From Streptomyces sp. WMMB303 (GTDB taxonomy: Bacteria; Actinomycetota; Actinomycetes; Streptomycetales; Streptomycetaceae), in assembly GCF_029351045.1 (NCBI RefSeq), contig NZ_JARKIN010000001.1:5797001-5861000 (forward strand): a DNA stretch of 64,000 nt. The letters are read 5' to 3'. Below are positions 8,754 through 18,942 of the stretch, one piece after another (positions within the stretch are counted from its first letter, which is position 1; every line of letters begins with the position of its first letter). The position numbers and the translations under genes were made by a program. The notes beneath the pieces are model-generated. The model did not search any database. It was not told the origin of the DNA and was given only the letters and a program-made list of their open reading frames with translations.

Positions 8754-9698
8754 TCAACGGCTCTTCGGATCGAGGGCGTTGCGGACCGCATCGCCTAGCA
8801 TGATGAACGCCAGCACGGTGAGGGACACCATGACGGCGGGGGAAATCAGAATGTGCGGCGCGGTGCGCAACGCGTCCTTGCCGTTGGAGACGTCCACACC
8901 CCAGGAGACCGCGGGTGCGGCCAGGCCGATGCCCAGGTAGGAGAGGGTCGCCTCGGCCGCGATGTAGCCGCCGAGCGCCGTCGTGGCGACGACCACCACA
9001 GGGGCGAGCGCGTTGGGCACGATGTGCCGGAACATGATCCGTACCGTGCTCGCGCCCAGCGACTTCGCAGCGTGCACGTAGTCGCTCTGCTTGACCGTGA
9101 TCACCGAACCGCGGGCCACCCTGGCGATCTGCGTCCAGCCCAGGAAGAGCAGCGCGGCGATGACGACCCACAGGTTGCTCTTGGTGAAGGTGGTGAGCAC
9201 GACCATGGCACCGAGCAGGAAGGGGATGCCCTGGAAGATGTCGGTGATCCGGGAGAGCACGCTGTCCAGCCAGCCGCCGAAGTACCCGGCTACCAGGCCG
9301 ACGATGCCGCCGACCAGCGTCACCGACAGCGTCACCAGTACACCGACGAGCACGGAGGCCCGGGCGCCGTGGACCATGCGAGCCCACACGGATCGGCCCT
9401 GGGTGTCGTACCCGAACCAGTCCTCGCCGAAGAAGTGGGTGTAGCGGGGCTCGCCCTGGTAGTGGTGCGTCAGGTCGCCCACTGTCGGAGAGGCGGAGGT
9501 GAACAGGCCGGGGAAGGCGACCATGGTGAGCAGCAGCACGATCAGCACGGCCGAGATGACGAACATCGGGTTGCGGCGCAGGTCCTGCCAGGCGTCGGTC
9601 CACAGACTGCGGCCCTTGGCCGGCTTGGCGTCCGCGCCCGACGGGTCGGGCTGCGGGTCCATGGACGCCGATGCGGGCACGTTCAGGGTCTCAGTCAT
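8754..9698 (-). CDS. Oligopeptide ABC transporter permease, OppC/DppC type (cluster 2)
   Basis: A 314-residue permease with a hydrophilic N-terminus of about 45 residues, then a BPD_transp_1 domain with about six helices in total. The ATPase-coupling loop reads AAKSLGASTVRIMFRHIVPN and the protein ends ALDPKSR. Its ATG at 9698 overlaps the stop of the OppB-type gene by 8 bp, showing operon structure and probable coupled translation. Confidence 0.92.
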   Translation of the reverse strand: MTETLNVPASASMDPQPDPSGADAKPAKGRSLWTDAWQDLRRNPMFVISAVLIVLLLTMVAFPGLFTSASPTVGDLTHHYQGEPRYTHFFGEDWFGYDTQGRSVWARMVHGARASVLVGVLVTLSVTLVGGIVGLVAGYFGGWLDSVLSRITDIFQGIPFLLGAMVVLTTFTKSNLWVVIAALLFLGWTQIARVARGSVITVKQSDYVHAAKSLGASTVRIMFRHIVPNALAPVVVVATTALGGYIAAEATLSYLGIGLAAPAVSWGVDVSNGKDALRTAPHILISPAVMVSLTVLAFIMLGDAVRNALDPKSR

Positions 9699-10620
9699 AA
9701 CGGATCCTCGGGTCCAGGACCGCGTAAAGCAGGTCGACGAGCAGGCTGGCGACGAGATAGACGATGACGATCAGCGTGGCGATGCCGACGACTGTGGAGC
9801 CCTCGCGCCGGTTGAGCGCTTCGAAGATGGTGTTGCCGACGCCGTGCACGTTGAAGATGCCCTCGGTGACGACCGCACCGGCCATCAGCGCGCCGATGTC
9901 GGTACCGAGGAAGGTGACCACCGGGATGAGCGAGTTGCGCAGCAGGTGGATTCCGACGACCCGGCGACGCGGCAACCCCTTGGCGATGGCGGTGCGTATG
10001 TAGTCGGCCCGCAGGTTCTCCGCCACCGAGGTGCGGGTGAGCCGGGTGACATACGCCAGGGAGAGCGCCGCCAGCACGATGGCGGGCAGCAGCAACTGCC
10101 CGATATCCCGGGAGTCCTGCACGGTGGGGGTGAGCCAGTCGAGCTGGAAGGCGAAGAGGTACTGGAAGAGGTAGCCGAGCACGAAGCTGGGGATCGAGAT
10201 CAGCAGCAGCGTGAAGATCAGGACGATCCGGTCGAATGCCTTGTCGGCGAACAGGCCGGAGACCATGCCGAGCAGCACGCCCACCAGGACGGTGAAGACG
10301 AACGCGAAGAGCGTGAGCCGGATCGTCACCGGGAACGCCTGCTCGATCACGTCGGCCACCGGCCGCTGGGTGGCTATCTGGGTACCGAAGTCGCCCTGGA
10401 ACAGCCCGATGAGGTAGTTCCAGTACTGGTGCCACAGGGGCAGGTCCATCCCGAGCTGGTGCTTGATGGCCGCGATCTGTGCGGGGTCCGGCTGCTTCTC
10501 GCCGTAGAGCGCCGCCACGGGGTCGCCGGGCAGCGCGTACATCATGCTGAAGATCAGCAGAGTCGACCCGATGAAGACCGGGATCATCTGGAGCAGTCGC
10601 CGCGCGACATAGCGCCCCAT
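9691..10620 (-). CDS. Oligopeptide ABC transporter permease, OppB/DppB type (cluster 2)
   Basis: A 309-residue permease starting MGRYVARRLLQMIPVFIG and ending YAVLDPRIRYD, with the coupling loop IAKGLPRRRVVGIHLLRN. It forms the channel with the OppC-type protein encoded next. An 86-bp gap separates it from the binding-protein gene. Confidence 0.92.
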   Translation of the reverse strand: MGRYVARRLLQMIPVFIGSTLLIFSMMYALPGDPVAALYGEKQPDPAQIAAIKHQLGMDLPLWHQYWNYLIGLFQGDFGTQIATQRPVADVIEQAFPVTIRLTLFAFVFTVLVGVLLGMVSGLFADKAFDRIVLIFTLLLISIPSFVLGYLFQYLFAFQLDWLTPTVQDSRDIGQLLLPAIVLAALSLAYVTRLTRTSVAENLRADYIRTAIAKGLPRRRVVGIHLLRNSLIPVVTFLGTDIGALMAGAVVTEGIFNVHGVGNTIFEALNRREGSTVVGIATLIVIVYLVASLLVDLLYAVLDPRIRYD

Positions 10621-10706
10621 AGTGCCTCCGTAACGGAAAGAGGATTCAGGCGACGGCCGGGACCGCCCGCGTCCGTGCGGGCAGCCCCGGCGTCAGCGAC
10701 GTGCTG

Positions 10707-12317
10707 CTACTTGACGGTGATGTCGGTGATGAGGACGTTGCCGTCGAAGCCGACCTTGACGCCGTCGATGTCCTCGCCGTGCACGATGTTGGCCGCGTAG
10801 TCCCACAGCGGGATCGAGGGCATCTTCTTCAGCAGTTCCTTCTCCGCCGCCTGGTAGTCCTTGACGGAGGCTTCGAGGGAATCGGCGTGGTCGCCCTTGG
10901 TGAAGAGCTCGTCGACCTTCTTGTCGGAGAACCGGCCGTAGTTGGTGGAGGCGCCGGTCTTGTACAGGTCCTGCATGAAGTTGATGTTCAGCGGGTAGTC
11001 CGCGAGCCAGCCGCCGCGGTACATGCCCTTGACCTTGTCGGCCTGGCGGCCCTCGAGGTCGGTCTGGAAGTCGGGCTTGGAGTCACCGACGCACTTGACC
11101 CCGGTGGCCTTGGTGATGCTGTTGCAGACCGCGGTCACCCATTCCTTGTGGCCGCCGTCGGCGTTGTACTGGATCCAGATCTTGTTGCCCGGGATGCCGC
11201 CGCCGTCCTCGATGTACTGCTTGGCCTTCTTCGGGTTGTAGGACAGCACATCGGTGTCGAGCTTCTGGTAGCCCTTGACCTGGGGCGGGGTGAAGCCCTT
11301 GGAGGGTATGCGGGTGCCCTGGAGCACCGTCTTGGTGATCGTCTTGCGGTCGATGGCCATCGACAGGCCCTGGATCACCTTGGGGTCGACGTCCTTGAAC
11401 GGCTTGGAGTAGAAGGCCGGGACGATGCTCTGAGTGCCGGCGTAGGGCACGTCCAGGGCGCGGTCGCCGAAGTCGGCCTTACGCTTGGGCAGGTCCTTGG
11501 GACCGACGCCGTCGACCAGGTCGAGGTTGCCGGAGAGGGCGTCCTGGTAGGCGGACTCCAGCTTGGAGTAGTTCTTGAACTGGATGCCCTTGTTCTTGGC
11601 CTTGTTGGACCCCTTGTAGCTGTCCACGGCCTTGACCTGGATCAGCTTGTTGTGAGTCCACTTCTGGAACTCGTAGGGGCCGTTGCCCACCGGCTTCTGG
11701 CCGAAGCCCTTGGGGTCCTTGTAGAACGACTCGGGCAGCGGGGTGAAGGTCTTGTAGCCCAGCTTGTACTCGAAGTACGGGACCGGCTCGGACAGCTCGA
11801 TGGTGAAGGTCTGGTCGTCGACGACCTTCAGCCCGGACATCTCGTCCTTCTTCGGGTCGCCCTTCTCCGGGTGGACGTCCTCGTAGCCCTTGATGTCGCC
11901 GAACCAGTAGCTGTTGGCCTGCTTGTTCTTGACGTTGGCCATCCAGTTCCACGCCTTGACGTAGGACTCGGCGGTCACGTCCGTGCCGTCGTGGAACTTC
12001 CAGCCCTTCTTGAGCTTGACGGTCCAGGTCTTGTTGTCCTTGGTGTCGACCGACTCGGCGTTCATGTTGACCAGGCCGCCCTTGGCGTCATACCCGACCA
12101 GCCCGGTGAACAGCGCGTCGATGACGTAGCCGCCGAACTTCTCGTTGGTGTTGGACGGCATCAGCGGGTGCTGGGGCTCGCCGTTGAACATCGAGACGTA
12201 CCCAGCGGGCTTTCCGGCGGCCGAGCCGCCGTCACCGTCCGAGCCGCCGCAGGCCGTGGCCGCCAGGGCCACCGCCGCCGCGAGAGCGGACCACTGCATC
12301 GTCTTCGCGCCGCGCAT
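10707..12317 (-). CDS. Peptide-binding lipoprotein, SBP family 5 (cluster 2; BldKB-like)
   Basis: A 536-residue lipoprotein receptor. The N-terminus (MRGAK..., hydrophobic core, lipobox ALAATAC at about residues 17-23, then Gly/Ser/Asp linker) recalls the BldKB peptide receptor of S. coelicolor from memory. The family 5 signature is at KKGWKFHDGTDVTAESYVKA. ATG 12317 has GAGGAGG six bases upstream. If it is BldKB-like, the operon would import a peptide signal needed for aerial growth. That is inference; general peptide uptake is the safer reading. Confidence 0.9.
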   Translation of the reverse strand: MRGAKTMQWSALAAAVALAATACGGSDGDGGSAAGKPAGYVSMFNGEPQHPLMPSNTNEKFGGYVIDALFTGLVGYDAKGGLVNMNAESVDTKDNKTWTVKLKKGWKFHDGTDVTAESYVKAWNWMANVKNKQANSYWFGDIKGYEDVHPEKGDPKKDEMSGLKVVDDQTFTIELSEPVPYFEYKLGYKTFTPLPESFYKDPKGFGQKPVGNGPYEFQKWTHNKLIQVKAVDSYKGSNKAKNKGIQFKNYSKLESAYQDALSGNLDLVDGVGPKDLPKRKADFGDRALDVPYAGTQSIVPAFYSKPFKDVDPKVIQGLSMAIDRKTITKTVLQGTRIPSKGFTPPQVKGYQKLDTDVLSYNPKKAKQYIEDGGGIPGNKIWIQYNADGGHKEWVTAVCNSITKATGVKCVGDSKPDFQTDLEGRQADKVKGMYRGGWLADYPLNINFMQDLYKTGASTNYGRFSDKKVDELFTKGDHADSLEASVKDYQAAEKELLKKMPSIPLWDYAANIVHGEDIDGVKVGFDGNVLITDITVK

Positions 12318-12650
12318 GGGGCGTCCTCCTCAGAGTTTTCGCCAAGAGAAAGGGGGCGGTGCCCGGATCCGACAGTTCTGCCGGATCAACACAACACGCC
12401 CCCACGCTCGCGGAGTCGGCACCCACATGACGGTGCGTGACTCTCTAACCCGAGCTCGATGACTTCACTATCCGCCTTCACCCCCTTGTTGAACCAGAGT
12501 CAACGAGTCTCATTTTGGTTACACATGCAACTTCTTATCCGTTATTCGGAGAGCGAAAGTGCGCCAATACGGATCAAACGGACAATCCCTCTAGGGATTC
12601 TCTGCTTACCGAACACGAGCGAAGGACGGTGCGCAGTCCAGGATGCACGA
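12318..12650. other. Leader/promoter region of transporter cluster 2
   Basis: This roughly 330-bp gap upstream of the binding-protein gene is unusually AT-rich for the window at 12460-12600. It contains a 7-bp-arm inverted repeat (12584-12599, AATCCCT-CT-AGGGATT). I could not fix -35/-10 hexamers with confidence. It probably carries the promoter and a long 5' leader of the operon. No gene seen. Confidence 0.5.
12584..12599. promoter_or_regulatory. Inverted repeat, possible operator for cluster 2
   Basis: Perfect arms AATCCCT/AGGGATT separated by 2 bp, in the AT-rich upstream region of the cluster 2 operon. Short symmetrical sites of this kind often bind repressors; no cognate regulator is identified. 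Confidence 0.35.
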
Positions 12651-12679
12651 AGGGGCCCCACCCGTCGGGTGGGGCCCCT
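12651..12679 (-). terminator. Terminator hairpin after typA
   Basis: A perfect 13-bp GC-rich stem (12651-12663 with 12667-12679) with a 3-nt loop, about 85 bp past the typA stop and before the cluster 2 promoter region. Confidence 0.8.
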
Positions 12680-12762
12680 GTACGCGCGAGCGGACCGCTA
12701 CGGAACGCAACCGGGATCGGAGAGCGGACGGCGGCGCCGCGCCTCCGGAAAAGCTCCTGCGG

Positions 12763-14634
<1,872 letters not shown>

Positions 14635-14766
14635 TGGGGGGTGTCTCCCGGGTTGACGGATCGGGCCGCGCTTCCCCGGCCTCCCGGCCGGTGGTGCCCG
14701 GCCCTGTGCGACCGGCCGCGGTCCCTGACGCCGGGCACGGCTCGCCGCGGCCTCGTCAACCATGGT

Positions 14767-14800
14767 ACGGCCCCGTCCGCCGAGTGCCGGACGGGGCCGT
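14767..14800 (-). terminator. Terminator hairpin after orphan binding protein
   Basis: A 13-bp perfect stem (14767-14779 with 14788-14800) and 8-nt loop, about 45 bp past the stop of the minus-strand lipoprotein gene and upstream of typA. Confidence 0.75.
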
Positions 14801-14845
14801 GGTAGCGGGTCCCGGCGGTCCGGCAGGCCGGGGCCGGGAGCCCGC

Positions 14846-17221
14846 TCAGCTCTTCCGGCGGCCCATGTCCTGGTACGCGGGAGAGGCGAAGCCGGAGGCG
14901 CCGACGTTGGCCAGGTCCCGCTTGACCGCCACGAGCTGCGGGCGCTGGTAGAGCGGCAGCGAACCGGCCACCGCCCAGATCCGCCGGTCGGCCTTCTCCA
15001 TCAGCTCCTGGCGGCGCCCGTCGTCGAGCTCGGCCGCCGCCTGCTCGAAGAGCTGATCGATCCGGTCGGTACCGACGCGCGCGTAGTTCTGCTCCACCAG
15101 CAGCGAGCCGTCGGACGCAGCTCGCGGCTTGGCGAAGATCGGCCGCGCCTCGGTGGCGGGGAAGGCCGTCGCGGGCCAGGAGAACAGCGCCAGGTCGTAG
15201 TCGCCCGACGCGATGTGGTCCTTGAAGTAGCTGTCGCCGGGCACTTCCTTGATCTGGGTGCGGATGCCGACCTCGTTCAGCATCCGGGCGATTCGCTTGC
15301 CGGTGGCCCGCAGCTGCGCCGAGCCCTTTCCGCTCGGCAGCACGAACCGCAGCGCGAGCGGCTTGCCGTCCTTGCTGCGCACCGCGCTGGCCGGATCGCC
15401 CGCCAGCAGCCGCATCTCCCGGGCCGTGGCCTGCACCTTCTCGGCCGTCTCGAGCGCGGCTCTGGCCCGGCTGAGCTTGCGCTCCGAGCCGGCCTGCTCG
15501 GCGGAGGCCAGGCTGGAGTGCGCGGCCTGCGCCAGGACGGCGCCGCGCTGGGCGGTGGCCGAGGCCGCCAGACCCAGCGGCCGGTCCACGACCCGGGCGA
15601 TCTGCCCGGCGGTCAGCCGTACGACGGACGCCTCGGCCGCGGCGCGGTGCGGCGCGCGGCCGCCCGCGTCGGGGGAGCCGGCCGCCGCGGGCGGCTCGGC
15701 GGGCCCGCCGTCGGCCCGGTCCTGCTCCCCGTCCTTGCCGTCCTTGCCCTTCCCCTGCTTCTTCTGCTCGCCGTCCGCCTTCCCGGCGCTCCCGTCGGCC
15801 TTCGGCCCGGCGAGGCCGCCGGTCTTCCAGCCCGCGTCGGCCAGCAGGGACTGCGCGGAGTCGAGGTCCGCGCTGCCGAAGGCCCCGCTGTTGTCCCGGT
15901 AGCCGTCCTGGTCGGCCATCCGCAGATGGCTGCCGAGCGGATCGTCCGGCAGCCCGGTGCCCGCGAGCGCCTTCTCGGCCAGCTCGTCCCGGTCGATGGC
16001 CTGCGCCACCGCGCGGCGCACCCGCTCGTCGGCGAGCGGGCCGCCGGAGGCGTTCAGGGTGAGCTGGGTGTACGCGGGGTCGAGGGCCCGGCGCACCTCG
16101 TAGTCGCCCAGGGCCCGCGCGGTGGCGGCGCCCAGCCGCTCCCGGGCCTTGCGCTTGCGTGCCTCGCGTCGCTTCGCCTCCTGCTTGCGGGCCTCCGCCG
16201 CGTTCTTGGCCCCCTCGGCCGCGTCGGGGCGCTGCGGGCCGCCCAGCCCGTTCGAGGCGCCGATCCGCTCGGCCGTCGAGGCGCCGATGTCGGCCACGTC
16301 CACCTTGCCCTTGGCCAGGGCCGCGGTCCGCTCGTCGCGGGGTACGGCTGTCAGCACGATGCTGTCCAGCTTCGCGCGATCACCCCACCAGCGGGGGTTG
16401 CGCTTGAGCAAGGTGCGGGAGCGGTCCTTGCCCGCCTTGGCCACCCGGAACGGGCCCGCGGCGGCGGGCAGCGAGGTGCGGAGGCCGTCGTTGAAGACTT
16501 TCGGGCTGCGCATGGCCTGCTTCGGGTACAGCGGTGTGAACAGCGAGCGCCAGTCCGCGTAGGGCTTGTTGAAGACGACCTTCACCTCGTCGTTCCCGTC
16601 GCCCTTGGTGATCTTCCGGATCCGGTCGTATCCGGCGTTCCGCGCGGTCCAGTAGGCGTGGTTCTTGCCGCGCAGCGCCTTCCACTGGGCCCGGAAGTCC
16701 GCCGCGCCCAGCCGCCGCCCGTCGCTCCAGCGGGCCTTGGGGTTGAGCTTGTAGACGACGGTCTGCCGCGGGTCGGTGTCGGTGACCTCGGCGCTGCGCA
16801 GGAAGTGCGGGTCGGCCTGCGGGCGGCCGCGCTTGTCGAGGGCGAACAGCGAGGGCAGGGTGGCCCCGGCCACCCGCTGGGTCGCCTCGGTCGAGTCGGG
16901 CTGGAAGACGTTGAACGTGCTGGGCGGCGCGTCCACCGCCCAGCGCAGGGTGCCGCCGGAGGCGATCTGCTGCCGCGCGGCGGCCCGTACGTCGCCACCG
17001 GCCCGGGCCGAGCCGACGTTTCCGGCCTCGGCGTCCTGCGAGTCCGAACTCCCGCACGCGGCGAGTGGCAGCGGCAGCAGCACCCCGGCGGCCAGTGCGG
17101 CCACCCAGCGCCGGGTGCGGCGCCGGCTCCTGCTCAGCGGGACGGTGGCGTACCGGCCGGGGTTCCTCTCCGACCGGGGCGGCCTCGAGGGCCTTGGTGA
17201 TTCGGCTGGGACGGCTCGCAT
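14846..17221 (-). CDS. Orphan peptide-binding lipoprotein, SBP family 5, with Lys/Glu/Ala-rich insertions
   Basis: A 791-residue exported receptor-like protein. An Arg-rich N-terminus is followed by a hydrophobic segment and lipobox LPLAAC (Cys about residue 56). The family 5 core is visible at both ends, for example VYKLNPKARWSDGRRLGAADFRAQW in pieces. The middle contains a charged stretch (AEARKQEAKRREARKRKARE) and a Lys/Gly/Asp-rich low-complexity segment, so it is about 200 residues longer than usual. ATG 17221 has GGAGG at good spacing. No permease or ATPase gene adjoins it, so it may serve a transporter elsewhere or one of the two clusters. Confidence 0.85.
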   Translation of the reverse strand: MRAVPAESPRPSRPPRSERNPGRYATVPLSRSRRRTRRWVAALAAGVLLPLPLAACGSSDSQDAEAGNVGSARAGGDVRAAARQQIASGGTLRWAVDAPPSTFNVFQPDSTEATQRVAGATLPSLFALDKRGRPQADPHFLRSAEVTDTDPRQTVVYKLNPKARWSDGRRLGAADFRAQWKALRGKNHAYWTARNAGYDRIRKITKGDGNDEVKVVFNKPYADWRSLFTPLYPKQAMRSPKVFNDGLRTSLPAAAGPFRVAKAGKDRSRTLLKRNPRWWGDRAKLDSIVLTAVPRDERTAALAKGKVDVADIGASTAERIGASNGLGGPQRPDAAEGAKNAAEARKQEAKRREARKRKARERLGAATARALGDYEVRRALDPAYTQLTLNASGGPLADERVRRAVAQAIDRDELAEKALAGTGLPDDPLGSHLRMADQDGYRDNSGAFGSADLDSAQSLLADAGWKTGGLAGPKADGSAGKADGEQKKQGKGKDGKDGEQDRADGGPAEPPAAAGSPDAGGRAPHRAAAEASVVRLTAGQIARVVDRPLGLAASATAQRGAVLAQAAHSSLASAEQAGSERKLSRARAALETAEKVQATAREMRLLAGDPASAVRSKDGKPLALRFVLPSGKGSAQLRATGKRIARMLNEVGIRTQIKEVPGDSYFKDHIASGDYDLALFSWPATAFPATEARPIFAKPRAASDGSLLVEQNYARVGTDRIDQLFEQAAAELDDGRRQELMEKADRRIWAVAGSLPLYQRPQLVAVKRDLANVGASGFASPAYQDMGRRKS

Positions 17222-17704
17222 GCTGAAACCTCCGGGGCTGACCGCGCCCGCGTACGTCCACTTTCGGCGGCTTTGGCGGTTCATCACATCTTTTCGCCCC
17301 GCCGAGGGCGCCCGCACACCCGGGAGACGGGCAACACGACGTACGGAGTACACACGCCACCCGTGCGGAGCACTCCGGAGCGGCACGCGAGGAGCGCGCA
17401 GCCCCTCCCCGGCGCCCCGTGGTCACTCGGACAGGCTGACTCGCGCGGCGATCCCGTACGGGCATTCGAGGGAGCCGGGGCGACGCCCCCGGAACACCGC
17501 CCGGAACCGAGGCCCCGGCCAGGGCCTCGCAACCAGCGGTCCCACCGGCGCCCCGGAACCGGCTGCCGCGGGCCCCGGGAGCCGCCCGGGTGGCCCGTAC
17601 GGCGGAAAGGCGTACCGCACCCTTCACAAGCGGGAGTGTGACGCGCAACACTCGCCACGCGCATGGACCGCGCCAGCCGCCACCACCGCGGAGGTGGGCA
17701 AGTC
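17222..17704. other. Intergenic region between divergent genes
   Basis: About 480 bp without a supportable gene, between the lipoprotein gene (minus) and the small coiled-coil gene (plus), so it must hold both promoters. It contains a perfect 8-bp inverted repeat with a 6-bp loop at 17508-17529 (CGAGGCCC/GGGCCTCG). No clear -10/-35 pair was fixed. Confidence 0.5.
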
Positions 17705-17992
17705 ATGTCTCTGCACGATGAACTGACAGCCGCTCAGCGCTGCCTGGACGATCTCGCGCGCTGCGTGGGCCGACTGGAGGAACACGTCGGCACCGGCCTG
17801 GAGATCAGGCGGGTACGCAGCGACACCGAACACCTCAAGGAGTCGCTCTCCCTGCTGAGAGCCACCGCTCCGCCACCGAGGGCCGAGCCGCCCGCGGAGA
17901 TGGTGACCATCCCCGACCAGCCCTACGACCCGGGCCTGTGGACGGATGTCGACGACGAGGGGCTCGGAGCGCGCGACCGGCACGCACCGTGA
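17705..17992 (+). CDS. Small predicted coiled-coil protein, unknown function
   Basis: A 95-residue soluble protein. Residues about 3-50 look helical with heptad-like Leu spacing (LTAAQRCLDDLARCVGRLEE and onward); the C-terminal half is Pro/Asp-rich. No signal peptide or catalytic motif. The ATG at 17705 has GGAGGTG upstream, which decides the start over an earlier in-frame ATG. It lies 82 bp before the succinate dehydrogenase operon and may be cotranscribed. I do not recognise the family. Confidence 0.75.
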   Translation: MSLHDELTAAQRCLDDLARCVGRLEEHVGTGLEIRRVRSDTEHLKESLSLLRATAPPPRAEPPAEMVTIPDQPYDPGLWTDVDDEGLGARDRHAP

Positions 17993-18074
17993 CTCGTTGG
18001 ACAGCGAGTCGTTGAAGGCACGCCCTTGCTGCCCGGGCCTGCCCTGACCCCAGCCGTCTCAACCGGAGAAACCG

Positions 18075-18926
18075 TTGGCCACTGGCACCGAACCCCGACC
18101 CGACGCCGGGTCCCGCCCTACCGCGGACCCGGGATCCACCGGCGTGCGTACCAGCACCCGCGCCGACATCGACGCACCGCACCTGCGCACGGACCGGTGG
18201 TGGCTCGCACCCGCCGCCACCGCGCTCGGGCTGCTGGCGTTCGTCGTCTACTCGACGTGGCGCGCGTTCGCGAACGCCGACTATTACCACGCACCGTATG
18301 TCTCGCCGTTCTACTCGCCCTGTCTGGCGGACAACTGCTCGACGATGAAGGGCGGGCCCAACTGGGGCCTTTTCGGGGAGTGGTGGGGGCTCTCCCCCGC
18401 GCTGCTCATCCTGATCTTCCCGTTGGGCTTCCGGCTCACCTGCTACTACTACCGCAAGGCGTACTACCGCGGCTTCTGGGCCTCTCCCCCGGCCTGCGCC
18501 GTCGCCGAACCGCACAAGAAGTACACCGGCGAGACCCGCTTCCCGCTGATCCTGCAGAACGTCCACCGCTACTTCTTCTACGCGGCGCTGCTGGTCGCGG
18601 GGATCCTCACCTGGGACACCGTGCTCGGCTTCCGCAACGAGGAGTACGAGTGGGGCCACATGGGCCTGGGCACGCTGGTCTTCCTCGTCAACATCCTGCT
18701 GATCTGGGCGTACACCCTCTCCTGCCACTCCTGCCGGCACATCATCGGCGGCAGGCTGCGGCACTTCTCCAAGCATCCGGTGCGCTACCGGATGTGGGGC
18801 TGGGTCGGAAAGCTCAACGAGCGGCACATGCTGCTCGCCTGGGCCTCGTTGCTCAGCGTGGCGCTGGCGGACTTCTACGTCTACCTGCTCGCCACCGGCA
18901 CCTTCACCGACCCGCGGCTCTTCTGA
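18075..18926 (+). CDS. Succinate dehydrogenase membrane anchor, Sdh1 type
   Basis: A 283-residue integral membrane protein with about five helices, first in the operon with the flavoprotein and iron-sulfur subunits. It has the features I associate with the long anchor of the mycobacterial Sdh1-type complex: an N-terminal helix at about 44-65, a Trp-rich segment WGLFGEWWG, paired Cys in SPCLADNCS, and His residues in helices (LQNVHRYFFY, LSCHSCRHIIGG) that could be quinone- or haem-related. The start is TTG at 18075, supported by GGAG upstream and by the spacing. It would dock the catalytic subunits to the membrane and pass electrons to quinone. No second short anchor gene is present. Confidence 0.85.
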   Translation: MATGTEPRPDAGSRPTADPGSTGVRTSTRADIDAPHLRTDRWWLAPAATALGLLAFVVYSTWRAFANADYYHAPYVSPFYSPCLADNCSTMKGGPNWGLFGEWWGLSPALLILIFPLGFRLTCYYYRKAYYRGFWASPPACAVAEPHKKYTGETRFPLILQNVHRYFFYAALLVAGILTWDTVLGFRNEEYEWGHMGLGTLVFLVNILLIWAYTLSCHSCRHIIGGRLRHFSKHPVRYRMWGWVGKLNERHMLLAWASLLSVALADFYVYLLATGTFTDPRLF

Positions 18927-18942
18927 GAGGGATACCAGCGAC

